Shown here: positions 44,601 through 57,121 of the stretch, piece by piece
Position numbering within the stretch: position 1 is the first letter of the stretch
How the letters are laid out: each line of letters starts with the position of its first letter
NCBI RefSeq assembly: GCF_029227915.1
Contig: NC_079879.1
Span: 22,088,501-22,152,500, forward strand
DNA from: Hydractinia symbiolongicarpus
Taxonomy: Eukaryota > Cnidaria > Hydrozoa > Anthoathecata > Hydractiniidae
Direction of reading: 5' to 3'
Length of the DNA: 64,000 nt
Program-made: the position numbers and the translations under genes
Notes under the pieces: model-generated
What the model was told of the DNA's origin: nothing
The model's input: the letters and a program-made list of their open reading frames with translations, nothing else
Database searches by the model: none

Positions 44601-47600
44601 AGAATCATTAGCATTTATTAAAACTAGTCGTTAGCCCGTGGAAAATCCACGGGTTCGCCCGTCCTTTTTATACCGCATTGCGTGCTTCTCGATATTGCCC
44701 AGCTAAGCTACCCTTTTGCGTGAAAGACAAACAGACAGACGTATACGGGTATTATAATATAGACTATTTGCTAGTATTTAATCTGTTTTGCGACAAAAGA
44801 CTTTAAAAATGTTCTACCTGGTTTGCAACTACAAACTCCCATCTCAGGTAAACAATGCTCAGTGTGTTTTTGGATACAACTGCAGTTGTGTGCACAGTCT
44901 TTACCATAACGAAACTCCTCACATTTTCTTTCACAATACGTTCCAACATAGCCATCTAAACACGTGCAGGCCCCTGATTTGCCATCACATATTGCGTCGT
45001 GTTTGCATTTGCACTGATGTACACAATTCGGTCCCCACATGTTCTCACATGGCTCCTCACACCTATATAAAAATTGAAGATTTCCACAACGTTGTTGGTA
45101 GAATTTTATCAAATATTCTCATACCTTATCTAAATTTTTCTTAATAAGCATTTTAAAATTTTAAGTAAAAACCCATGTATTACAAATCACTATGAAATCA
45201 CAACATCGTGAAAAAACAGTAAACTAGTATATAATCTAGGTAAATAATTACTAAATTGGTCATGGCAATCGCGTTTTTTCAACATATGAAAAACAACAAC
45301 ATAATTTGCTGAACAAAGTTCCTGTTCTCTATAGTAAGAATCGACTTCCATCCCTTAATCTAGCTTTCATTCTCACCACAACCGCCCAAATTTGGTACTC
45401 CCTATTTCGTTTTAGGTCCCATTCTATCCCATCATTATATAGCCGCATGCGACCAAAAATGAGAGAGTGTGAAAATAAGGGGGCCGATTTTGCCTGCTTC
45501 TAAGCAAAATTGTTCACAACTGAGTCCAATTTATCAAGACAAGCGTATGACGAGGTCAGTTTTGATTATAGTTCTCTACAATGGTAATCTGTTTTACACA
45601 CAAACCTTTAGCATTATTTATAAATATTATACGTCAAGAGGAAATCCTCTACTACAACAATACATACCTTTCTCCTTGATAACCAGCATTGCATATACAT
45701 TCGCCAGTTTGTATATCACATCTGTCAGTGTGATTCATAAAACACTTGCATTCACTTTCACAGTTCTTTCCAAATTTACCCTCGACACAGCGTTGTTCAC
45801 AATGAAGACCAGTATAGCCAGCTATGCACGTGTAGTGACCAGTAACTGCATCACATGTGGATTTCTTAGGATTATGACAATACTCCTTGCAGTTACTTCC
45901 ATATCTTCCTTGTTGGCATTTAAAATCACATGCTGGTCCCATCCACCCACTGTCGCAAAAGCAGAACCCATCTGTAGCATTACACACTCCATGAACACAG
46001 GAACAACTATGAGCAGGGTAAATAAAGAGATATTTCATTTTAACTGATTTTGATATTAAGGCAAAAATAAATTTACATTTATTTACTCATAAATCTTCAT
46101 TATTTTAAAAGGCAAAATACGAATTTTTCCTCGTTTTTTTTCAAACTATGCTTACGACCATAAATGCAAAGTTGAAATTAGTGAGAATATTTTGGCCTGT
46201 GAGCGGGTCCAAAAATATGTGGCGATTAGCCATTATTCAAGCAATCAATGTTTTGGTTTAACAGAATTCGAAATATCACGTGGCATTGTACACTTACTTC
46301 TGACTACAATTAAAGCCATAAGTTCCTGGCAAACATTTGTTCGTGCAAGCATTACCATAATACCCTGCTTCACACTGACACTTGCCTGTCACATGATCAC
46401 AAAGCATGAATTTCTCACATGCACATGTTTGCTCACAACCTTGTCCATACGTGTTGTTAGCACATGGTGTCTTGCAATCATTACCATGGTAACCAGGGAA
46501 ACAAGAGCAACCACCACTGCCTGGGTGACAATATTCTCTCTCAGGACATTTACATTTGTGTTTGCAGTTAATACCATAAGTGCCTGGAAGAAAAATATGT
46601 AAATGATATACAAATACATAACTGATATAACTGAGAAACAATGTGTATACTGAGAGGCAGAAGCAAGGTTTTAATTTTAAAATTTTCAAAAATACTATAC
46701 GCTGTGAGAAATAAATGAATAAATTTAAAGGATTTTTAAGGATATTAAAGGGCTTTTTTCATTCTTTGAGACGGATTTTGATAAACACTCAACAAATGAT
46801 CTTAAAGAATTGCAAAAAGCAGGAGCGGCTGTAATTGGTTTAAATCAGAACAATGGAAAAGAAGATTCATCAGGCACAAATGTATGAATTTTTAAATAAT
46901 CTGTTCATAATAAAAAATAGGCTTTTTTTAAAATAGTTATCCTAATTTTAAAACATGCAAAGAATTTTTTGGTCACAGGGTTTTAAAGGACCCATGGCCG
47001 CCCTAAAATGAAAACAAAAAACACCAGAAAACAACGTTGAGCAGGAAAATAACTACAAATATTTTAACACTTCACTTAACCTACCACTTGGACATGGAAC
47101 TTCACAATAGCGTCCCTTAAAACCTGGCTTACATGCACAGGTAAAACTCGTCTCATCTCCAAAGCATGTTGCATTATTTTTGCATGGATCAGGATAGCAG
47201 CCAACCAACTCACATTTTTCTCCATGAAAACTCTTCTTGCAAGTACACTCAGATTTGTTTAAACCTTAAAACAATGTTATAAATAATACTCCCAACTATA
47301 TTATAGTTTTTATTAAACAGGTATATGAATTCACAAGCTACAGAACACCTTAAATTATTACCATTTTGTAGAGCCTAAAATTTGGAAAAACGGACATTTC
47401 GTATAATGACTAGGCCGACATCGTTTTGATTGTGTCCAACTGAGGGGCAAAAAAATTGGAAATTTTTATATTGTTCAAAAACAATGCAATTTAGGTATTA
47501 TAACATGACATTGTTAGTTGTGGTATTTGAAAAAAAAAAAGTAAAGTAATTCCATTTTTTAACTGCTGACTAGTGTTGGTTAACATTTAAAACAATTATT

Positions 47601-50600
47601 GCAACATTAACCAAAAAAACATCATATCACAAGTGTGATAGAGATTTTGAGTCATAAATGTTAGTGTTTTTACTGCAATATTTTTACATCCCTCTTACCT
47701 TCATTCAGCGCACATACAGCATTTTTATATCTACAATCACCATCCCCGAAGCATGTTTTATTTCGTACTTTTGTATCCATTTGAGGGCACATCTCTGGTG
47801 TTATGTAGTAACCATACAATTCAATGCGCAAACAACTGCGTAGATCAAATTTGAAGGGGTAGAATCGAATCGCTTTGGCTACAACGGCATAGTGAAGGGT
47901 GTGTTCTTTCACTTCATTAGGAGCTGAAACAGAAATGATACATCTGTATTATACCTTTTTTCTTAGGTATGTACTACAAATTTAAAAAGGCAGTATAGGT
48001 CAAAAACAGTTCTTTGTTTCAAAATTAGATTAGGATTAATATAAGGTTAAGAAAATTAGTAAAAAAGTGGTTAGTCAACTAACAGCCGGTGTTGCCAGTA
48101 AAAACGTACACATCATCTAATGAACTAATTCGATAATACACAAAGCTTGTGCCATCCAATGAAAATTTGACTTTGTAACTAGAAAGGAAAGACATTAGAT
48201 TTTACTCACTTAGTCACAAAATACAGTAAGAACAAAACTTGGTATTTCTTAATACAACTTTTTAAACATACGTATAGCAAGAATGCATCAGATATGCTAA
48301 GACTGCAGTAAGGTGTGTTGCCTTGGTTAATTTTTCATGAAGTTTTTCATGTGGTATAGATTATTTTACATATGTTTGAGCATGTAGGTGCACTATCTCA
48401 TGCATCTTCTAATGTTACAAAAGTTATTCAATGATTCTCAACAAAGCAAAAATATTATACTCACAGATCAGTTTGACAGAATCTTGAAAATTCTTCAAAT
48501 GACTTGCCACCCTGAGTTGCTACCTTATTGATAATTGCCAACTCAGGCAGTATAATTTGAAGATAATTTCTACCCGGGTTTTCTCGTGATATCCAAGCTC
48601 CTGAAAAAATTATTAATCCATAAACCTACAACAACACCTGTATAAAGCAGGGTGCAGCAAATTTTATTTTGATGCAGCCCACAGTCTGTAACAAAATAGG
48701 AGGGAATTTTTCGTAAAATATATATAAATAATGACATTTATTACCTTCCCAACAAAAAAAGTAGATGTTTAATTTTTGAAAATACAAGTGGTTAAGTTTG
48801 AAAGTTATTCATATTGGGTTTTGAAGGTGACTGTAGTTTGACCTTATTATATTCTGTGACCCTTTATATGTCAATATATGCCATTTTACGATCACCGTAT
48901 ATGCTTCGACTGAGTCCCCCTGCTTACAGAATGACTGCCTCTCTCCCTTTCGATGGACCATTAATGATCATTATTAATGATTTCCTTCCTCAAACACTTT
49001 AATAATGCCAAGAAATAGAACCTATTTAGTATGCAGGACTGTCTTATTCTGTAAGGTCAGGAAAATAGGAAGTTGTTGTAAAAACGATGGGGTTGCTCCA
49101 TATCCCAAAGTAAATAAGACAGATCATTTAATTTAGCCTTAAAACAGCAATTGCTCATTTTTTTATTGTTTTAGTTTGCAGCCAGTTTCTATTTCTATCT
49201 GCATTACATATCCGTTACAGGATGAAAATAATAGTTTGACCTCAAAATAAATACTCCTAAAATAAAAAGAGTGGGGTTTGTAATGATACAGGGGGGGTGT
49301 TTTAAATATAGGAAGGGGGGAGCTTCGTACCCCTTGCAGTCATTAGGGTAAATACTTTAATAGTATGTGCACTAGGTACGCACCTAGCTTAGCTTAAAGC
49401 TGAAGAGGCAATACATGGCTTTTCCTGATTCCCCATTATCCTTTTGTTGACACATAGGACGCTATTTGTATTTTAGACCTAGCATCATTTTTCAAAACTC
49501 TTTTTTACAGGACATGCAAGTATATTGCAAAAATATATATGCCACCTGCGTAAAAGTGTATTCGAAAATTTAACAAGTTGCTCTTCACTCAGGATGCATG
49601 TGCATACGCAGTATAAAATTTAACAAGTTGCTCCCAACTCACCTAATCCATTCAACCTAGAATATACATAGTATACTGCACTACTTCCACCAAGTGTACT
49701 AAAACTACTATCAGGAATATATCTGCTTTGCATGCCCAAGTCGGTCCATGCACTTATATATTTAGGTGCTATCATGATATTTCTGTAGCGAAAGTATTTT
49801 TCTTTTAAATACAAGTGAACGTAGTAGGTACCAGCTTGAAGTTCGAAAGTCTAAAAAAGTAAGATTTGTAAGTAAAACTTAGAGATACACAACAAAAATT
49901 TTTTAAAAGTTTGAAGAAGCTTTAAATTTCTCTTTCACTTTGATGAATTTAAAAAGGTGTATAATTAGAAAATAGAAAAATAAGGTATGTAGCATTTGAA
50001 AGTAAAAAGACATGTTTTTCGATAAGCTTTCAGCTTTTTTCAAGCCATGATCACATCAGTATAGAAAAACATTTCTTTTTACTTTCAAAATAGATATAGC
50101 TTTTATATTTTCTCACGCCAAAACTGGACAAACTGAGGATAAGGTTAAAAAAGAAGAAAAGTTTGTAAAAAATGCAATAATACTAAAAAAACATTTTTGA
50201 TTAGACATTTTGTATATTAGCACATATATGGATATTGTAATTATAAATAATCTAATAATCTAATTCTTTTGAAACTGACTGGCAGTATCATCAAAAAAAC
50301 AAAAGAATAAATCTCAAAAATAAAATTCAATGTACTTAGTGCAACCAGTAATTGATAAATCATTCTTGACTTACCACACTAAACGGAAACCATAAGGCAT
50401 GTTGTCTAGTAAAAATCAAATTACTACTAGTTTTATCTCCATCTTGCATCTGAACTGTGATACCATTATCACTCGTACTGTTGGCAAATGAGTCCAACCA
50501 TAGATTATATGATCCACTCTTCAACACATGAAATTTATAGGTGGCTATCAAATCATCTTTTTCACCAACTGCAGTAACAAAAAGACCAAGGTTCTTCTTT

Positions 50601-53600
50601 TTATCATCAACTACAACAAAAGTGTGATTGATAGACCATGCAGGACCTGAAAGAAACAAACATAAATATCATATTCTCATTAAATATGAAATTAAAACGA
50701 AATCCAAAGTTGTATACCATAAAACTAGAAGGAAACATCATTTATATTGATACTAAAGTAACATGGTGTCTGTAACACGTAAAGTGGATGTGTTCTTTTT
50801 ACTTTAGGATGGCCGAAATATGTTTTATTTGTTAATGTAAATTTTTTTGTTGCAGTGTGACATCAATGCATTAGACTCAATACATTAAATAAATTTCAGA
50901 GACCATCACTTTTAATAACTGATATCAATTCTTGCCTGCGTCACTAGGAATTACTTGGAACCACGATTTTTTAAGGATGGGCAAATTGCACTTTTTATAA
51001 TCTACAGGTTGATGTTGCAACAGACTATTCAACTATACTAATACTCTACTTCCATTTGTCTGTTGTAATTTTTACAAAGTGAATGTTATCATGTCTCGTT
51101 TCTTAAACAACACATTAGTTTTTCGACGTTAGTACATTAGTTTGACGAGAGTAACTTATCAAGCTCAACATAAGAGATTTATTGCATTTTTGAGGAAAAA
51201 TAATTTGGAAATAGGTGAAAATAACTGATGTCATCTCCCAAACAAGTAAATAAAAACAATCTAGGACCAAAGTTTGGCCAAATATTATTACCAATGTTTA
51301 CAGGATTAATATAATTTAGTTCCTAGCACAACTGCTCTTCCCAAAAGCTGGGTTGACACACCCATTCTTTAAACACATAATATATCTTTAATCAAAAGCA
51401 TATGATCCTATACATTTAGCACTTTAAGATCCACATAGCAGAGGCAATGTGAAATATATTTGGCATATGGACAGACTATTGATGATACCTTTTTTGCATT
51501 GGGGTAGGTTATAAAATAGTTGTGACAAATTCTTTTTATACTACCTTTTCTGAATGGTTTAAAAACATCAAACAAACAAGTTGGCAGAACATCTTCTTTC
51601 TTTTTGCACTGCTCACTTGATATGATGTGCGAGTCAGGTTTAACACACTTCAAAGTGATGTCGGTCAAAGATATTGGATGACATTCATCTGGACATGCAC
51701 CTGATTGCATTTTTAGTTGCTGCACAAACATAAACCTTTTTATTGGTTTATTAGAAGTGTCGCCAAAATTTATGTAAGCTGATCGCCAAACTCCCTTCAT
51801 TACCTCATCATCTAACATGTACCAAACATCTATAAAAGTGGATGATGATGTTATTTTGTCAGAATTTGGTCATTCTTCATATCCATTTTAAATTTTTGAA
51901 AAAATAATGCAAATCAGTACATCACAGAGTAAATTGATTCAAATATTATTAAATTTCAAATCCTATAATCCAGTCTTTATTAAGTAATTCATAACTTACA
52001 TATTTTTTCTTATAATTTTGTCATTACTTTATCTTACCTTCAATGAGTTTTCCATCTTCTCTTAACAGATTTACTTTTAATGTACCAAAATATGACTCTG
52101 ATAAGTATTTAAATGAAAGAATACACTTCTCTCCATTGCTTATCTCTTTACTTATAAGACTTCCTACAAATAAAATAAAAAATATCTAGAAAAATTTATG
52201 TTTGATGAATGTTTCTATAAAAAAGTTGGATAACATTTCAGCAAATAATAACGCTTGTTGTTTTAAGTGGGTCCTATATATTTGGGGTCATAAAGGATAA
52301 GCAGTAAAAAAGCAATAAAAGAAGAATACATGAAAAATATTCGTTACATGCTTTAAGAAATTACATAAGAATATTTTATTGCTGTAGGAAATACCTTTTT
52401 CTCCAGGTTTGGCTTGACTTGTATTTGAGTAAATAAAATTCATTCCTTTTATTGGACCTTGGGATGGTATTTGCAGAGTACTGGAGGCTTGCCAGTCGGA
52501 GACTCCACTTGTAACAGTCCAAGTAAATCCATCACCTTTAAATCCACAAGAGCCATTATCAAAGTTACATCTAATAACAGTTTGCAGCCTTTTACCACTG
52601 CAACCTATAAATAACAAATGTAAAATTAAATAAATGAGATATCAACCTCAACACTGGTGTAAACAAAAGATAGCAAAAAAAAGAACAACAAAAAAAAAAC
52701 AATACAGAAATCGTTCCTAGAATATCAAAAAATACATTCAATGTTTATTATTCAAATTTGTGTCAAAAGACTGCATTTACACAATTATTTTGCAAAAAAG
52801 AAACATGCTCAAAGTATTTTAGATCAGATGATAACAAAAAAAAAAACTTTCTGGCATAGCCTACAAAAGCCTGTTGTGCTATGCCATGTCACATCATAAT
52901 CAACAACATAAATAGAAAGCAGCTTTATTTTTTGTTCAGTAATGGTGGTGAATATAAATGAAATTGTGGCTTTTCTGGATGAAATTTAGCCAATAAAAAC
53001 AAGGTAACGCAAAAGAAATTTATGCCATATTGTTTTTCCTTTATTTTTAAAAATGCTATTACCTCAAAAATCATTTATGTGGCATGGTTTGGAATTATAA
53101 ACAAATTTCAAAGCATTTTATTTAACTACCATAAAACAACACTCTCATTATCAATTGATAAAAAATATATATAAGAAAAATTGTAGACATTATATATACA
53201 TACTTTTCACATTCCGATGCTTTGTACCTTCACCACATGGGTTGGAGCACTTCTCCCATAATCCCATCATTTGTGTTAACGCAGTATCAGTAGCGTCTCT
53301 ACAATAACCTTGTGCATCAATTACATCTGCCTCTCGAAAACATCTGTTAGCATAAATTTGAATGCGAATGTTTGCCAATGCAGAGGAAATGGTAACGTTT
53401 TTACTACCCCAACCATCACCCACAAAAATAATGTACGCCTGATCAGGCTTGTTACTTGTAGGTAACCACAACCTGACACTATCCCTACTGTAGGCATAAA
53501 GGATACCACCATATTTGTAACTACTAAGTGGTGTTGTTTGCGCCGAACCAAAACCTTCATATATCAGGGCATCAGGTTTGTTTTCTGCACGATATTGAAC

Positions 53601-54500
53601 TTTAACAAACGATGGTAATATTTTTAAGTCATGTTTTATCTCCACATATGAAGCCTTGTGTTTGTTGGCATGATGAGGTATCCAATCAGTTTGAAATAAA
53701 GGTGGAGGAAATGAATTTACCCATAATCTAATGTGCAATGTGCAATTTTGAATAGATCTTGCAGCATATTTACCATTCCCCCACCTTTTTCCAATGTTTA
53801 TGCATCCTGTTTTACTTTTATTAGGAGTCCATAGCACAATCTTGTTATGGTTGTATGCAAAAATAACTCCACCAAAAGACCGTGATTGTGACGAAGTCTG
53901 CGCAGAGCCAATAGCATTAAAGAAAAAATCACCCTCTTTCCTATTTGATGATGTCACTCTAACACTTATAATTTCAGGTATTTGTCGTAATGGATGTTGT
54001 AATTCAATCTTATCAGTTCTCTTACTGTGAATTTGTAAAACCTTCTGAAAAGAGGGACTAGGTCCATTCTTCCAAACTTGAACAGTTACAAATGCTTCAG
54101 TTGAACTTTGTGAGTTCATATTGCCACCCCAGCCTTCTCCAACAAATATGACACGACCCATTTTGGTTGGAGCCCAGAGGCGCACAGTACTTTTATTATA
54201 GGCAAATAATATGCCTCCAAATCCAACTGATCCTTGACCATCGTTTTGACAAGAACCAACTCCTTCGAACAAATAATTGGCATTGTCCCCATCTTTTGAA
54301 AATGCATAGACTTGAACGTGAAATGGTATGATTCCAAAGTTATGGTTCACTTCTGCAAATGCATGATACCCTCTGCTGGTAAGCCTAATAGTTTTGGTGA
54401 AATCAGGAGAAGGGAAATCTCCCAACCTTGCTCCAGACAATGAGGTACTGCATAATTTAATAAATAAGCTGAAAGTTATTCCATACCACAATGTGGACAT
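41673..54500 (-). CDS. Single-pass receptor: lectin-like repeats, TSP1, MAM, F5/8C, multi-EGF, NPxY tail
   Basis: Seventeen phase-consistent exons (minus): 53204-54500, 52395-52604, 52038-52163, 51545-51829, 50375-50646, 49643-49850, 48465-48600, 48084-48178, 47699-47923, 47085-47264, 46298-46583, 45668-46006, 44818-45062, 44054-44282, 43135-43324, 42301-43018, 41673-42043; 1803 residues. Signal peptide 1-23. Three ~120-residue repeats (30-400) sharing FGGxxxAYN..VRLW and VGxGWG. TSP1-like 412-450 (WEKCSNPCGEG). MAM ~450-625. Beta-sandwich, possibly CBM-like, 640-790. F5/8C (discoidin) ~790-930 (INKVATQGG, IRFYPFKFD). EGF modules 950-1514. Unknown juxtamembrane region 1515-1680. TM ~1681-1695. 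Tail with NPYY 1734-1737, NPLY 1755-1758 overlapping YDNM, and C-terminal TLM. The EGF array plus NPxY tail recalls CED-1/Draper/MEGF10 engulfment receptors, and F5/8C domains can bind phosphatidylserine. An engulfment or adhesion role is inference. Confidence 0.88.
42134..42157 (+). repeat. (AAT)n microsatellite
   Basis: About eight AAT units in the last intron of the receptor gene, between the juxtamembrane exon and the transmembrane exon. Confidence 0.9.
43508..43620 (+). repeat. Hairpin-headed short repeat (HINE-like), copy in receptor intron
   Basis: ACTAGTCATTAGCACTTGGA with TCCACGGGTTCG at the head, a GACGGACGGACGGACAGACG core, and GGGCATTATAATATAGAT at the tail. Same family as 10430-10748 and 44622-44764. 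Confidence 0.65.
44622..44764 (+). repeat. Hairpin-headed short repeat (HINE-like), best-preserved copy
   Basis: The head ACTAGTCGTTAGCCCGTGGA continues into AAATCCACGGG, so CCCGTGGA and TCCACGGG form a perfect 8-bp stem with an AAA loop. Then TTCGCCCGTCC, a short body, (CAGA)-type core and tail GTATACGGGTATTATAATAT. Lies in a receptor-gene intron. Confidence 0.7.
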
Positions 54501-54764
54501 AATATTTAATTAACAGTAATTAAATTCATGTTGTCCTTTAATAAAAATTTAAACAAATATTTTTACATGTAACAGCATGATCAATGCTATAAGATATATA
54601 AAAAGGAGGACAATTTTCTTTCTTTTTATTGGTTAGTGGAAACATGCACAAATATTGTGGTTCCAAAGTTATGATTCATTTCTGTAAACGCATGAAACCA
54701 GGACATTTTGTAAGATTTTAAAAAAACAAATTTTTAAGAAGCAAAAGTAAGAACAAAATTCCTT

Positions 54765-56015
54765 TATCCCCACACACAGCATAGGGGACTTTTGTTTCGG
54801 CATGGAAAACATACCAGGAATGCCAGGAATTTAAAACCATGGTAAGAAAAATTGTGAGTAAAGTTATTAATTAACCTTTTTAACTGCTTGTGGGACAAGC
54901 AATATTTAATGTAAATTAAACTATGTAAAGTTGAAGGAGGCTAATAACGATATTTAACATTACTGCTGAGGAGGGATCATGAAATTCCTTTGATACTATC
55001 AAAGATTTTTTTGTTTTTTACTTATTTTGTTTTAGTTATAGTTAAACTTTATTTCTCCAAAAAGCAATTATAACGAAACAGAACATATATATGGCAGGCT
55101 TTTTAATATTTGCCGTATTTCTTTCACAAATAACACCAATTTAATCCAAACAAATTTTTTTAAAAAAAACAAACAATTATGATCTTTATTTACTCATGTG
55201 CTTTATTGTTGTCTCTCAATAACAATTTTCTTACTAAATACAATGATGAAGAATCATCGCGCTAGTAAATTGACAACAAAAAAAACTACATTATTCGCGA
55301 CGTTTCGGATGTTCACACACCCATTTTCAAGCAATCAAAAACGTACAACGTACAATCACATTGGGCATATTGAAATGATTTGCTTCTGGTAATGGAGCAG
55401 TATGACACGTTTTAGTTTTAGACACCTTGCCATGTATTTCACAAGCTAGTGCCCAGGACTAAATTAATATGCTGGTAAAAGCAGTAAAAAAATGTTAAAA
55501 TTAAGTTTGGATGATATTTTTTAAACTAGCTATTTTCAAAGGAAAAAAATAAAAAATACAATTGATAAGCACATGAAACTTTGCCTCCCCTGCTACTGCC
55601 ACTCATTTTATTATACACACTATAATTGCTAAGATGAATATGGATAATAAAATAACATGAGAAAAGAATCTTCGGTACTTAGTGGCATCTCTTACTTTCT
55701 TGTTATTAATTTATTTTTTTATTTTTTTTTATTTCGTAGGATCTCTTTAAATTAAAAGAATTAGTAAATTTATAAAAATATGTATTTAACTATGCAGTTT
55801 TCTACATATATATAAAAAAGATTTAAGTTAATGCAAAGCCTTTTTGAATCATTCTTTTACTTCATATTTTGTAATTTTGATAATCCCAAAAAGCTATCGC
55901 AGACATAAAGAAAACAAGATTTGCATGTGTGATTAATCGCATACTTAAATCGCACACCTAAATCGCACACCTGCATGTGTGATCGCACGACTCTCACGAA
56001 ATGGTCTGTAATACC
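54765..56015. repeat. Dispersed repeat, copy 2, with internal insertion
   Basis: Ordered similarity to 13850-14530 (blocks listed there), but about 570 bp longer. The extra part includes the ACGTTTCGGATG segment at 55265-55340 that also resembles 1975-2070, so a second repeat appears to have inserted into this copy. Confidence 0.5.
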
Positions 56016-57067
56016 CTCTGCTGATAAGCCTAATAGTTGGTGGTCTTACAATAATTAGGATATCATTTTTAGGATGTCAAGGATTGTTACATCATACATC
56101 CATCTGACGTATAAAATAATGTTAAAGGATATTGTATGTGTGCGAATGAAATAACTACATTTTTTGTAAAACCAAAACGCTAAAAAATTGTTATAAAACT
56201 GTTAAAAAGCAATTGCCTACACATTTCATGTTTTAAATGTCAATGATTAAACTCCAAGTTTATTAAAGTTCTTTTACATTACAGCAACATATATTATAGA
56301 ATACTGCTGAATAGTGCTCACAATACATCACCAAACGGCTTGTTGTTGTTTTAATTATCAAATTCTTTTGTTTTAATTTTACACCACTGGAACCTACTTG
56401 AATAAAAAACAAAAGAAGTTCTACTGTGATATTTTTTTAAATCACACCAAGTTTAATTTATATTAAATGTTGCAGAATACTAACATTTGTGTCATATCTT
56501 GTTATGAATGTATTGTATAAATTAAACCTTTAATCAGGACAGTAATCGCCATCGGTTGTGTAATACTTTATGCTTTACATAAGCTGAGTATGTGTGAACC
56601 AGACAACAATGAAAAATGTGTTATAATTGCATCCTGGGACTGACCCAAACACAATCTTTTTGTTTTTACAGCCATCATATTGCTTTGTTTTGCTTCCTTA
56701 TCCAGCAATCAATTTTTAGTGGTTGCCAAGCTTGTTGTATGGTCCTGATAACAAATTTACTTTTACTAATCGGGAAATCCAACCAACCAACTGATCAACT
56801 TATTTTCACAAGGACCTCAGTTTCCAAAAAAAACATATTTTAAAGGTGGACAAATGGACTCTAATTTAAGTACAAATTTTTGGCATACTCTTTTAAAAAA
56901 GTATGTATTTTTGGAGAATTTTAGCTACTACACTCAATCTTATCATGGTCAGGAGCCAGTACATATGTTGTTTTTTCAAAATCCAGCTCAACCAGAACAA
57001 AATTGAGTGTGGGAATTTTTTGAATAATTTCTTTTTAGCTAGCTAATCAGTCTCTGCGTTGAACGTT

Positions 57068-57121
57068 CGTTTTCTTATTCGCATAGAAGGGGTTCCAACC
57101 CCTTCTATGCCAATAAAAAAC
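57068..57121. repeat. Near-perfect palindrome
   Basis: GCATAGAAGGGGTT (57081-57094), CC, then AACCCCTTCTATGC (57097-57110): a 14-bp perfect stem around two bases. Outer arms CGTTTTCTTATT and AATAAAAAACG extend it with one mismatch and one bulge. Too tight a loop for a microRNA precursor; could be a cruciform-forming site or a tiny palindromic element. Confidence 0.8.
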
